From assembly GCF_003853645.1 (NCBI RefSeq), contig NZ_QTPO01000008.1:1-64000 (forward strand): DNA of 64,000 nucleotides, given 5' to 3'. This stretch comes from Burkholderia sp. Bp9143 (GTDB lineage: Bacteria; Pseudomonadota; Gammaproteobacteria; Burkholderiales; Burkholderiaceae). The position numbers and the translations under genes are program-made. Shown piece after piece: positions 1 to 8,222 of this stretch; within the stretch, counting starts at the first letter, position 1, and every line of letters starts with the position of its first letter. Below the pieces are notes generated by a model. The model searched no databases, had not been told where the DNA came from, and saw only the letters and a list, made by a program, of their open reading frames with translations.

Positions 1-83
1 AGCATGATCGAGATACCAATGCTGCTTTGAACATTCTCCGATGCGGACGTGCATCGCCAGGTGTGGGAATCCTCCGCCTTTAG
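1..83 (+). CDS. tnpB: TnpB-family nuclease, C-terminal end only
   Basis: Reading from base 3, the sequence encodes 26 residues and stops at TAG (81-83). They contain DRDTNAALNIL, which matches the final RuvC-type motif (DRDxNAAxNIL) of TnpB/IS1341-type proteins. TnpB is an RNA-guided nuclease of the IS200/IS605 superfamily, the ancestor group of Cas12. Only the tail lies in the window, so whether the upstream part is intact, and whether a tnpA transposase is present, cannot be seen. The stop codon lies in the loop of a perfect hairpin (71-90), the usual arrangement in which the guide-RNA scaffold overlaps the tnpB 3' end. Confidence 0.85.
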   Translation, partial: HDRDTNAALNILRCGRASPGVGILRL

Positions 84-100
84 GCGGAGGGGGACGTCAA
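71..100 (+). ncRNA. Probable 3' part of an omega-RNA scaffold
   Basis: In characterised tnpB elements the omega-RNA covers the 3' end of tnpB and the right end, and the host DNA just outside the element supplies the guide. Here the scaffold would finish with the 71-90 hairpin and the TCAA at 97-100, so the guide would begin near 101, in the 50 bases before the transaminase stop codon. This is inference from element architecture; transcription is not shown by the sequence. Confidence 0.45.
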
Positions 101-149
101 GTTTCTGGCTCTTTCGTGAATTCGGTTGTCGCAATGGGCGAGCGTTGGC

Positions 150-1508
150 TCAGTCCACTTCGTTCAGTGCGTCGGACAGCGCGTTGACCATGTTGTCGAT
201 CTCGCGCTTCTCCGAGATGAACGGCGGCGCGAGCTGGATCGTGTCGCCGCCGTAGCGCACGTAGAAGCCCTTCGCCCAGCAGCGCATCGCGATCTCGTAC
301 GGGCGCCGTGCCGGCTCGCCCGGCAGTGCCGCGATCGTCAGGCCGGCCGCCAGCCCGTAGTTGCGGATGTCCGCGATATGGCGCTGGCCCTTCAGCCCGT
401 GCACGGCCGCCTCGAAATGCGGCGCGAGATCGCGCACGCGGGCCACCGCGTCGTCCTTCACGAGCAGGTCGAGCGCCGCGACGCCGGCCGCGCACGCGAC
501 CGGGTGCGCCGAGTACGTGTAGCCATGCGGGAACTCGAGCATGTACTCGGGGCCGCCCGCAGCCATGAACGTGTCGTAGATTTCCTTCGTCGCGATCACG
601 CCGCCGAGCGGCTGCACGCCGTTCGTCACCTGCTTCGCGAAGTTCATGATGTCCGGCACCACGCCGAACGCGTCGGCGCCCGTCATCGCACCGGCACGGC
701 CGAAGCCCGTGATGACTTCGTCGAAAATCAGCAGGATGTCGTGCGCGGTACAGATATCGCGCAGGCGCTTCAGATAGCCCTTCGGCGGAATGACCACGCC
801 CGCCGAACCGGAGAACGGCTCGACGATCACGGCCGCGATGTTCGATGCGTCGTGCAGCGTGATCAGGTCGAGCAGGCGATCGGCCAGATCGGCGCCGTTC
901 TCGGGCATCCCGCGCGAGAACTTGTTCTCGGCGAGTTGCGTGTGCGGCAGGAAATCAGCGTCGAGACCCTGGCCGAACAGCTTGCGGTTCGCGCCGATCC
1001 CGCCGACCGAGATGCCGCCGAAGTTCACGCCGTGATAACCCTTCTCGCGGCCGATCAGGCGCGTCTTCGTGCCCTTGCCCTTGGCGCGCCAGTACGCGCG
1101 GGCCATCTTCAGCGACGTGTCGGCCGCTTCCGAGCCCGAGCCCGTGAAGAACACGTAGTCGAGGCCGGCCGGCGTCAGGTCCTTGATCTTGTTCGCGAGC
1201 TCGAACGACTTCGGATGGCCGAACTGGAACGCCGGTGCGTAGTCGAGCTGCGCGACCTGGCGGCTCACGGCTTCCGTGATTTCCGCGCGGCCGTGACCGA
1301 GGCCCGTGCACCACAGGCCCGACAGGCCGTCGAAGATCTTGCGGCCTTCGCCGTCCGTGTAATACGCGTCCTTGGCCGACACGATCATGCGCGGGTCGGA
1401 CTTGAACTGGCGGTTCGCCGTGAACGGCATCCAGTGGGCGTCGAGCCATGCTGCGTCGGTGCGGATATTGGTCTCGTCCTGCTGGCTGGCGGTGATCGTG
1501 TCGGTCAT
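150..1508 (-). CDS. Omega-amino acid:pyruvate aminotransferase (class III, PLP)
   Basis: 452 residues, the usual length for beta-alanine/omega-amino acid:pyruvate transaminases, which move an amino group from beta-alanine or another omega-amine to pyruvate, giving alanine and a semialdehyde. The PLP pocket is clear: GSGSEAAD near residue 123-130, the FDEVITGFG motif with Asp263, and the Schiff-base lysine K292 in NFAKQVTNG. An upstream start would add 15 residues of uncharacteristic sequence, so the ATG at 1508 (MTDTITA) is preferred. It is divergent from a LysR gene 105 bases away, which probably controls it. The tnpB element ends about 50 bases beyond its stop codon. Confidence 0.9.
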   Translation of the reverse strand: MTDTITASQQDETNIRTDAAWLDAHWMPFTANRQFKSDPRMIVSAKDAYYTDGEGRKIFDGLSGLWCTGLGHGRAEITEAVSRQVAQLDYAPAFQFGHPKSFELANKIKDLTPAGLDYVFFTGSGSEAADTSLKMARAYWRAKGKGTKTRLIGREKGYHGVNFGGISVGGIGANRKLFGQGLDADFLPHTQLAENKFSRGMPENGADLADRLLDLITLHDASNIAAVIVEPFSGSAGVVIPPKGYLKRLRDICTAHDILLIFDEVITGFGRAGAMTGADAFGVVPDIMNFAKQVTNGVQPLGGVIATKEIYDTFMAAGGPEYMLEFPHGYTYSAHPVACAAGVAALDLLVKDDAVARVRDLAPHFEAAVHGLKGQRHIADIRNYGLAAGLTIAALPGEPARRPYEIAMRCWAKGFYVRYGGDTIQLAPPFISEKREIDNMVNALSDALNEVD

Positions 1509-1577
1509 GTCGGTCGGCGCGGCGCGCCCCTCCTCCTGGTGATGATGTTGCACATTGTCGGGAGGCCAATTAGTCTT

Positions 1578-1596
1578 TTGAATATCGCAATATCAA
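1578..1596. promoter_or_regulatory. Candidate LysR-type operator
   Basis: TTGAATATCGCAATATCAA lies between the divergent transaminase and LysR starts. It has outer arms TTGA and TCAA 11 bases apart, which fits the T-N11-A rule for LysR boxes. Assignment to the adjacent LysR regulator is by position only. Confidence 0.5.
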
Positions 1597-1613
1597 TGTT
1601 CACTTGCTCAATC

Positions 1614-2570
1614 ATGCAAGCAAAGAAACCGAAGAGCCGCGCGCTGCTCGGGCAGCTCAGCGACATGGATCTGCGGCTGCTGCGGGTCTTCAAGGGCGTC
1701 GTGCAGTGCGGCGGGATGGCGGCGGCCGAACTGGAGCTGAATATCGGCATCTCGACGATCAGCCGGCACGTGAAGGATCTGGAAACGCGCCTCGGCCTCG
1801 TGCTGTGCCGGCGCGGCCGCGCGGGCTTCACGCTGACCGCCGAGGGACAGACGGTGTACGAGGAAACCCTGCGTCTACTGGCATCGATGGAGGCATTTCG
1901 CAGCAGGATCGACGGCATTCACGACAAGATGGGCGGAGAATTGCACATCGCGGTGTTCGACAAGACGGCCACCAACCCGCACGCGCGCCTCGGGGACGCG
2001 ATCCGCCAGTTCACGGACGAGGCGCCCGACGTCGCGCTGAACCTGCACGTCGCGTCGATCAACGAGGTCGAACGCGGGATCATCGACGGCAGCTATCAGG
2101 TCGGGATCATCCCGGCGCACCGCAGCTCGGGCAGCCTCGTGTATTCGGAGCTGTTCGACGAGCGGATGCTGCTGTACTGCGGCCGCCAGCATCCGCTGTT
2201 CGACGCGCCGCACGGCAAGCTCACGTGGACGACGATCCGCAACCACGCGTTCGCGGGGCTCGGCTTTCATTCGCCGAACATGGAATTGAGCCATCGCGCG
2301 AAACTCACGCGCAGCGCGACGGCATCGGACCAGGAGTCGATCGCGACGCTGATTTTGTCCGGCCGCTATCTCGGCTTCCTGCCCGACCATTACGCGGAGA
2401 GCTTCGAGAACAAGGGGCTGATGCAGCCGATCGCGCCGCACCGCTTCAACTACCGGTGCCGGTTCGTGAGCCTGCTGCGGCGCTCGCCGCGGCCGTCGCG
2501 GGCGGCACTGCTGTTCCAGTCGTGCCTCGAGGCCGCCCATGCGGCAGTGCAGCCGGGCGGCGACGCGTAG
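1614..2570 (+). CDS. LysR-family transcriptional regulator
   Basis: 318 residues. The N-terminal winged helix-turn-helix (about residues 15-75) includes SDMDLRLLRVFKGVVQCGGMAAA and NIGISTISRHVKDLETRLG, and the rest is a periplasmic-binding-protein-like effector domain. The ATG at 1614 is used; another in-frame ATG at 1596 would add six residues. It is divergent from the transaminase with a dyad between them, so regulation of that gene, with an amine or amino acid as co-inducer, is likely. The helix-turn-helix begins about 15 residues later than in most LysR proteins. Confidence 0.9.
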   Translation: MQAKKPKSRALLGQLSDMDLRLLRVFKGVVQCGGMAAAELELNIGISTISRHVKDLETRLGLVLCRRGRAGFTLTAEGQTVYEETLRLLASMEAFRSRIDGIHDKMGGELHIAVFDKTATNPHARLGDAIRQFTDEAPDVALNLHVASINEVERGIIDGSYQVGIIPAHRSSGSLVYSELFDERMLLYCGRQHPLFDAPHGKLTWTTIRNHAFAGLGFHSPNMELSHRAKLTRSATASDQESIATLILSGRYLGFLPDHYAESFENKGLMQPIAPHRFNYRCRFVSLLRRSPRPSRAALLFQSCLEAAHAAVQPGGDA

Positions 2571-2657
2571 CCGGCCCGGCTTCGTCATCGCCCCGCTCTG
2601 CCGCCCGATCCCGCTCTGCGATAATGCGCACTTCCCGTTTCCGTTCCGCCTCCCGCC

Positions 2658-3149
2658 ATGACGCAGCCATCCGCCCCGCTCTCCACCGACCTGCCGCCGA
2701 TTTCGTGCCTGCCCGGCGACGCGCTGCCGTGGCTGCCGATGAGCGCCGACCTGCCGGGGCTCGCGATCAAGTATCTGCATATCAATGCGGCGGAAGACAC
2801 GCTGACGGCGCTGCTGAAGATGCCCGCCGGCGGCACGCTGCCGCGCCATCGCCACGACGGCGAGGTGTTCGTCCATACGCTGCAGGGGGCGTGGCGCTAC
2901 CGCGAGTACGAGTGGATCGCGCAGGCCGGCTCGACGGTGCTCGAACCGGCCGGGTCCGTGCATACGCCGGAGACGCTCGGCGCGCCCGGCGACGATGTGA
3001 TCACGCTCAACGTGATGCGCGGTGACCTGGTGCTGCTCGACGACGACGGCCGCGAAACCGCGCGCGAGAATTGCCGCGTCGCGCTGCTGCGCCAGCGCAA
3101 GCATGCGCGCACGGCGCCGCATGACGCCACGGCGTTCGTCACGCGCTGA
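2658..3149 (+). CDS. Cupin protein, 2,4'-dihydroxyacetophenone dioxygenase-like
   Basis: 163 residues forming one cupin barrel. The metal-binding motif 1 is visible as LPRHRHDGEVFVHTLQG (about residues 61-77), and motif 2 is around LEPAGSVHTPETLG. The sequence resembles the ChrR-like/2,4'-dihydroxyacetophenone dioxygenase cupin group, which binds Fe or Zn; substrate unknown. A good extended -10 (TGCGATAAT, 2617-2625) lies 33 bases before the ATG, with no strong ribosome site. It stands alone between the LysR gene and the diguanylate cyclase gene. Confidence 0.75.
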   Translation: MTQPSAPLSTDLPPISCLPGDALPWLPMSADLPGLAIKYLHINAAEDTLTALLKMPAGGTLPRHRHDGEVFVHTLQGAWRYREYEWIAQAGSTVLEPAGSVHTPETLGAPGDDVITLNVMRGDLVLLDDDGRETARENCRVALLRQRKHARTAPHDATAFVTR

Positions 3150-3393
3150 GCCACCGATCCGAGGTTGTGTCGCGCTTGCCGGCACGGGCGTTGCGCCTGG
3201 TCTGCCCCTCGGGTCCGGCACGGGCGAATCGAATCGTGTCCATGGCACCTGAATCGCGAGTCGTCAAGGCCGGTTTCGACCTGCTTGCCACGCATTTCTC
3301 GCGACGATAAGCTTTTTACCCTTTCAGTCCCGAAGCAGCGCCCTCCGGCATTCGTCCGATCATCGGCGCAATCGACCGTCCCGGAATTCGACC

Positions 3394-5184
3394 ATGCGGT
3401 TCCGTATGTTCCCCACCGGGACAGGCGACACGCCCGGCTCCTTTCGCCTCCCCGCCGACCATCGACCGGCGCTTGCGCCATTGCCCGAACTCGAGACCGT
3501 GTGCCGTCTCGCCCGCGCGCATTTCGGCACGGCCGGTGCGTTCGTCGCGTACGCTGAAGCCGACACGCAACGCGTGACGGCGTCCGACGGCACGCTGCCC
3601 GTCACGCTTCCTCCCGTGCGTTTCCCGGCGCGTGTCGAGCACGCGCCGGCTGCCGACCGACGCTTCGTCACGCCCGATGCGGGCGGCCTCCCACACGATG
3701 CACCGCGTGTCGTCGCGGCCTGCGAACTGGTCGCGCCCGACGGCACCCCGCTTGGTGCGCTATGCGTCGCCGGCAGCACCGGCCTGACGCTCGACGCCGC
3801 GCAGCGCGCTTTCCTGCACGACCTGGCGACACTGGCGGAACACGCGATCGGCCGCGCGATCGTTCAGGCCGCGCTGCACGACCGGCTCGGCGGTGTCGAG
3901 GAACACAGCGCGCTGACTGCGCTGGCGCTGACCGAAAGCGGCACCGGCGTATGGGATCGCAACGTGGAAACCGGCGAGATCCATTACTCGGCGGCGTGGA
4001 AGGCGCTGCTCGGCTACGCGCCGCACGAACTGACGAGCCGGATCGAGGATGCGTACGAGCGGCTGCACCCGGACGACGTCGCCGACGTGAAGGCCGCGAT
4101 GCTCGCGCACTTCGAAAGCCGCACCGACAGCTATGCGGTCGAACACCGCATCCGCTGCAAGGACGGCACGTACAAATGGATCTGCAGCCGCGGCAAGGTC
4201 ATCGCCCGCGACAGTCATGGGCGCGCGCTACGCATGGTCGGCACGACCACCGACATCACCGCGCTGCGCGAACTCGCGGGCCGGTTGAGCGACTCCGTCA
4301 CGCTCGTCACGAACCTGACCGACCAGGTTCCCGGCCTCGTGTTCCAGCTGCGGCAGACCGCCGACGGTCGCCGACACTTTACGTACGCGAGCGCGGGCGT
4401 ACGCGACATCTACGAATTGACGCCCGAGCAGATCGCCCGCGACGCGGATGCGGTCGAAACCCGGATTCACCCGGCCGACCTGGTCGCCTACCGTCAGTCG
4501 CTGCTGGCGTCGGCGGAGCGACTGGCGCCGTGGCGGCTCGAATACCGGGTGCTGCTGCCGGGCCAGGGGATGCGCTGGCGCGAAGGCGACGCGCGCCCGC
4601 AACGCACGCCGGACGGCGGCACGGTCTGGCACGGCTTCATCACGGATGCGACCGAGCGCAAGCATATCGAGACCGAACTGCACCGGATGGCGACGACCGA
4701 TCACCTAACGCAGCTGTCGAACCGCCACGCATTCATGCGGCAGAGCGAAACCGCGTTGCGCGGCGTGCGCGCGACCGGCCAGGACGCCGCGGTGCTGATG
4801 CTCGACCTCGATCACTTCAAGGCGCTGAACGACCGCTGGGGCCATCCGCTCGGCGATCGCGCGCTCCGGCATTTCGCGCGGCTGCTGCTTGCGGAGATCG
4901 GGCCGGACGGCATCGTCGGGCGCATCGGCGGCGAGGAATTCGCGATCGTGCTGCCGCACGCCGGGATCGATGCGGCGTGCGCGCTCGCACTGCGCGTGCA
5001 ACAGCGCACGGCCGACACGCGGCTCGTGCACGAGGATCAGCTGCTCGCGCTGACCGTCAGCATCGGCATCGATGCGATGCGGACGTCCGACTTCGGCGCG
5101 TACCAGGCGCTGTCACGTGCCGACAAGGCGCTGTATGTCGCGAAGGAACACGGCCGCAACCGGATCGAGGTGTATCGGGCCTAG
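3394..5184 (+). CDS. GAF-PAS-PAS-GGDEF diguanylate cyclase
   Basis: 596 residues, no membrane segments or signal peptide, so probably cytoplasmic. The order is an N-terminal GAF-like region (about 25-150), a PAS/PAC unit (about 170-300, with YKWICSRGKVIARD), a second PAS (about 310-440) and a GGDEF domain (about 440-596). The catalytic loop is intact as RIGGEEF, with GGEEF at 512-516, so cyclic di-GMP synthesis is expected. The inhibitory I-site RxxD upstream of the loop reads IGPD, so its Arg is missing and product inhibition is probably lost. No EAL domain follows. The input signal is unknown. Confidence 0.9.
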   Translation: MRFRMFPTGTGDTPGSFRLPADHRPALAPLPELETVCRLARAHFGTAGAFVAYAEADTQRVTASDGTLPVTLPPVRFPARVEHAPAADRRFVTPDAGGLPHDAPRVVAACELVAPDGTPLGALCVAGSTGLTLDAAQRAFLHDLATLAEHAIGRAIVQAALHDRLGGVEEHSALTALALTESGTGVWDRNVETGEIHYSAAWKALLGYAPHELTSRIEDAYERLHPDDVADVKAAMLAHFESRTDSYAVEHRIRCKDGTYKWICSRGKVIARDSHGRALRMVGTTTDITALRELAGRLSDSVTLVTNLTDQVPGLVFQLRQTADGRRHFTYASAGVRDIYELTPEQIARDADAVETRIHPADLVAYRQSLLASAERLAPWRLEYRVLLPGQGMRWREGDARPQRTPDGGTVWHGFITDATERKHIETELHRMATTDHLTQLSNRHAFMRQSETALRGVRATGQDAAVLMLDLDHFKALNDRWGHPLGDRALRHFARLLLAEIGPDGIVGRIGGEEFAIVLPHAGIDAACALALRVQQRTADTRLVHEDQLLALTVSIGIDAMRTSDFGAYQALSRADKALYVAKEHGRNRIEVYRA

Positions 5185-5228
5185 CCGCACACCCCGTCGC
5201 ATGCGCACCGCGTCGAGGCATCGCTCGA

Positions 5229-6584
5229 TCAACGCGACGCGTGCGCCGCGTCGCGCGAGGTGGCGCGCAGCCCCAGCAGCATCGCGACCGCGCACGCGGC
5301 CAGCAGTCCCGCGATCATCAGCATCGCCGCGTCCATGCTGCCGGTGCGGGTGCGGATCACCCCGACGATCCACGGCGTGATCATCCCGCTCGATACGCCG
5401 ATGCTGCTGATCAGCGCGATCCCGCCCGCCGCGCCGGCGCCGGAGAAATACGCGGACGGCACGGCCCAGAACACCGGATGCGCGGCGAAGATCAGCATCG
5501 CCGCGATCGACAGCAGCGCCATCATCGCGACGATGCTCGGCAGGTGCAGCGTCAGCAAGACGAGCGCCACCGCGCCGCCGAATGCGCACGCGGCGAAGTG
5601 CCAGCGACGCTCGCGCTTGCGGTCGGACCGCCGCGCGATCGCAATCAGGCCGGCCGCGCCGATCGCGTTCGGCACGATCGACAGCAGACTGATGTGCACG
5701 ACGTCGTGAATGCCGAATTCGCGAATCATCAGCGGCATCCAGAACAGCAGCATCAGCAACGCGGTCGTCAGCGAGAAATAGATGAACGCGAACAGGTAGG
5801 TGCGCGGCTCGGCCAGCACCTGCCGCAGCGTCGTAGGCGTCTGCGCGGGCGCATCCGCGCGATCGGCGGCCAGGTCGGCTGCGAGCCGCTGCCGGTCGTC
5901 GTCGGACAGCCAGCGCGCCTGTTCGGGGCGATCGCACAGCCAGAACCACGCGATCACGCCGAGCAGGATCGCGGGCGCGCCCTCGATCGCGAACATCCAC
6001 TGCCAGCCGTGCAGCCCGAGCACGCCCGACATCCCGCGCATCAGCCAGCCCGACAGCAGCCCGCCGACCATCCCGGCCACCGCGACGCCCGCATAGAAGA
6101 TCGACAGCACCGACGCGCGCCGGCGCGCCGGATACCAGTACGTCAGGTAGAACACGACGCCCGGGAAGAAGCCTGCCTCGAACAGCCCGAGCAGGAAGCG
6201 CAGCACGTAGAAGTGCTTCGCGCTGTCGACGGTGATCATCGCGACCGACACCGCGCCCCACAGGAACATGATCCGCGCGAACGTGCGGCGCGCGCCGAAG
6301 CGGCGCAGCAGCGCGTTGCTCGGCACCTCGAACAGTACGTAGCCGACGAAGAACAGCACCGCGCCGAGGCTGTACATCGCATCGGTCAGGCCGAGATCCT
6401 GCCGCATCTGCAACTGCGCGAAGCCGATGTTGCTGCGGTCGAGGATCGACACGATGTAGCAGATGAACAGGAACGGCACGATCCGCGCGCCGATGCGACG
6501 GTACAGCGCGTCGTTGTCGGTCGCTGACGCACGGGAACCGGACGCAACCGCATGCGTGGCGTCCGCTTGAAGATGGGCTGACAT
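5229..6584 (-). CDS. MFS permease, anion:cation symporter (ACS) family
   Basis: 451 residues with about 12 hydrophobic segments and ACS-family features: an early FLDR/ILDRSNIGFAQLQM segment, RFLLGLFEAGFFPGVVFYLTYW in the TM4-5 region and a mid-protein cytoplasmic loop. Such permeases import aromatic acids, tartrate, hexuronates or phthalate with protons. The start at 6584 is chosen because GAGGAGAC sits 6-7 bases upstream; an upstream start would add a charged, unlikely leader. It follows a close paralogue on the same strand 88 bases away, so the two are probably cotranscribed. It converges on the cyclase gene. Confidence 0.88.
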   Translation of the reverse strand: MSAHLQADATHAVASGSRASATDNDALYRRIGARIVPFLFICYIVSILDRSNIGFAQLQMRQDLGLTDAMYSLGAVLFFVGYVLFEVPSNALLRRFGARRTFARIMFLWGAVSVAMITVDSAKHFYVLRFLLGLFEAGFFPGVVFYLTYWYPARRRASVLSIFYAGVAVAGMVGGLLSGWLMRGMSGVLGLHGWQWMFAIEGAPAILLGVIAWFWLCDRPEQARWLSDDDRQRLAADLAADRADAPAQTPTTLRQVLAEPRTYLFAFIYFSLTTALLMLLFWMPLMIREFGIHDVVHISLLSIVPNAIGAAGLIAIARRSDRKRERRWHFAACAFGGAVALVLLTLHLPSIVAMMALLSIAAMLIFAAHPVFWAVPSAYFSGAGAAGGIALISSIGVSSGMITPWIVGVIRTRTGSMDAAMLMIAGLLAACAVAMLLGLRATSRDAAHASR

Positions 6585-6672
6585 CGATCGTCTCCTCGAT
6601 GGATGCGAATACGGTGCGGACAAGAGCCGCAACGCCGGTCGCCGCCGCCCGACGGCGGCGCCCGGCCGTCGT

Positions 6673-8040
6673 TCAGGCGCGCTGCGCGGGCTCGCCCTTC
6701 ACGCCGAGCATCAGCGCGGCGCCGCTCAGCGCGAGCAGTGCGGCCAGCAGGTACACGGCGAGATCCATGCTGCCGGTGCGCGTGCGGATCAACCCGATCA
6801 CCCACGGGCTGACGATGCCGCTCGTGATCCCGATGCTGCTGATCAGCGCGATCCCGGCCGCGGCCGCGTTGCCCGACAGGTAGCGGGTCGGCACGGCCCA
6901 GAAGATCGGCAGCGCGGCGAAGATCAGCGTCGCCGCGATCGACAGGCACGCGAGCATCGCCGCGAAGCTGTGCAGGTGCAGCGTCAGCGCCGCGAGCGCG
7001 AGCCCGCCGCCGATCGTGCAGCACGCGAAGTGCTTGCGGCGCTCGCCGGTGCGATCCGAGCGGCGCGCGATCAGGATCAGCCCGACCGCGCCGACCGCGT
7101 TCGGCACGACCGTGTAGAGGCTCACCGCCACGACATCGGTCACGCCGAAATCACGGATCATCAGCGGCATCCAGAAATTGAGCGTCAGCGATGCGCAGGT
7201 CAGCGAGAAGTAGATGAACGCGAACAGGTAGACGCGCGGGTTCGCGAGCGCGGCGACCAGGCTGCGTTTGTCGTGTGCGCCATGCGCACGGCCATCGCCG
7301 CACCGCGCGGCGACGCGCGCCTTTTCGTCGGAGGTGAGCCACGCGGCGTCCTGCGGCCGGTCGACCAGATACGTGAACGCGAAACATGCGAGCACGATCG
7401 CCGGCGCGCCTTCGATCGCGAACATCCACTGCCAGCCGTGCAGCCCGAACACGCCGCTCATGTCGCGCATGATCCAGCCCGACATCAGGCCGCCGAGCAC
7501 GCCCGCGACCGCGACGCCCGCGAAGAACACCGAGATCGCCGCCGCGCGGCGGTTCGCCGGAAACCAGTAGGTCAGGTACAGCACGATGCCGGGAAAGAAG
7601 CCGGCCTCGAACACGCCGAGCAGGAAGCGCAGCACGTAGAAATGCGACGGCTGCGACACGAACATCATCCCGGTCGACGCGATGCCCCACAGCAGCATGA
7701 TCCGCGTGAACGTGCGGCGTGCGCCGAAGCGCGCGAGCAGCATGTTGCTCGGCACCTCGCAGAACACGTAGCCGACGTAGAACACCGCGGCGCCGAGGCC
7801 GTACATCGCATCGCTGAAGCCGAGGTCGTGCTTCATCTGCAACTGCGCGAAGCCGATGTTGATGCGGTCGAGGAACGACACGACGTAGCAGAGGAACAGG
7901 AACGGCACGATCCGCCACGCGATCTTGCGGAACAGCAGCGCGTCGCCGGCATCGGACGCCGGCGCGGATTCGTATGCGGAAGTCGACGTCGCGGCACTCG
8001 CGTGCGCGATCGTCGCTTCGGCGGGAAGCGATTGGGGCAT
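6673..8040 (-). CDS. MFS permease, ACS family (paralogue of the next gene downstream)
   Basis: 455 residues, about 12 transmembrane segments. Long stretches match the neighbouring permease nearly word for word, such as NIGFAQLQM, FYVLRFLLG and HGWQWMFAIEGAPAI, showing a tandem duplication that has since diverged. The ATG at 8040 follows TTGGAGAGAGAC, a strong ribosome site; a TTG at 8052 lies inside it and is rejected. A hairpin with four Ts on this strand (8177-8210) separates it from the metallohydrolase gene upstream, so expression may be partly uncoupled. Confidence 0.88.
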   Translation of the reverse strand: MPQSLPAEATIAHASAATSTSAYESAPASDAGDALLFRKIAWRIVPFLFLCYVVSFLDRINIGFAQLQMKHDLGFSDAMYGLGAAVFYVGYVFCEVPSNMLLARFGARRTFTRIMLLWGIASTGMMFVSQPSHFYVLRFLLGVFEAGFFPGIVLYLTYWFPANRRAAAISVFFAGVAVAGVLGGLMSGWIMRDMSGVFGLHGWQWMFAIEGAPAIVLACFAFTYLVDRPQDAAWLTSDEKARVAARCGDGRAHGAHDKRSLVAALANPRVYLFAFIYFSLTCASLTLNFWMPLMIRDFGVTDVVAVSLYTVVPNAVGAVGLILIARRSDRTGERRKHFACCTIGGGLALAALTLHLHSFAAMLACLSIAATLIFAALPIFWAVPTRYLSGNAAAAGIALISSIGITSGIVSPWVIGLIRTRTGSMDLAVYLLAALLALSGAALMLGVKGEPAQRA

Positions 8041-8176
8041 GTCTCTCTCCAAACGGGCCGCGCGATTCGAGCGCGCAGCAGTCTCCGAGGGCGTACGTGC
8101 GCCCTGCTTTCTTGTGAGATCGGATGTCGGCTTCCGGAACCGCGGCGCAATGCCGCCGCCGGTCAGGAGCCTTCAG

Positions 8177-8210
8177 GAAAACGGCGGGACGTCCGCCCGG
8201 ACGCCCCGCC
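8177..8210 (-). terminator. Hairpin with short T tract after the metallohydrolase gene
   Basis: On the minus strand a 12-bp stem (arms 8183-8194 and 8199-8210, one G-T pair, GGGC loop) is followed by GTTTTCC, thirteen bases after the hydrolase stop. The T tract is short, so it could terminate or merely attenuate read-through into the two permease genes. Confidence 0.55.
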
Positions 8211-8222
8211 GCCGTGACCCGC

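Larger units (their letters stand above)
1..100 (+). mobile_element. Right end of an IS200/IS605-superfamily element (tnpB, omega-RNA scaffold end)
   Basis: Downstream of the tnpB tail is a perfect 8-bp stem, CCTCCGCC and GGCGGAGG, with a TTTA loop (71-90). It is followed by GGGGACGTCAA, ending at about base 100. Right ends of this superfamily typically carry such a subterminal hairpin and finish in a short TCAA-type tetranucleotide. The exact boundary (about 100) is inferred by analogy with known elements. The left end is outside the window. Confidence 0.7.

Noticed and set aside
126-1613. An 800-codon plus-strand reading frame upstream of and fused to the LysR gene
   Set aside because: It is the antisense image of the transaminase gene. 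It is rich in Arg, Ala and His and has no domain until the true LysR start at 1614.
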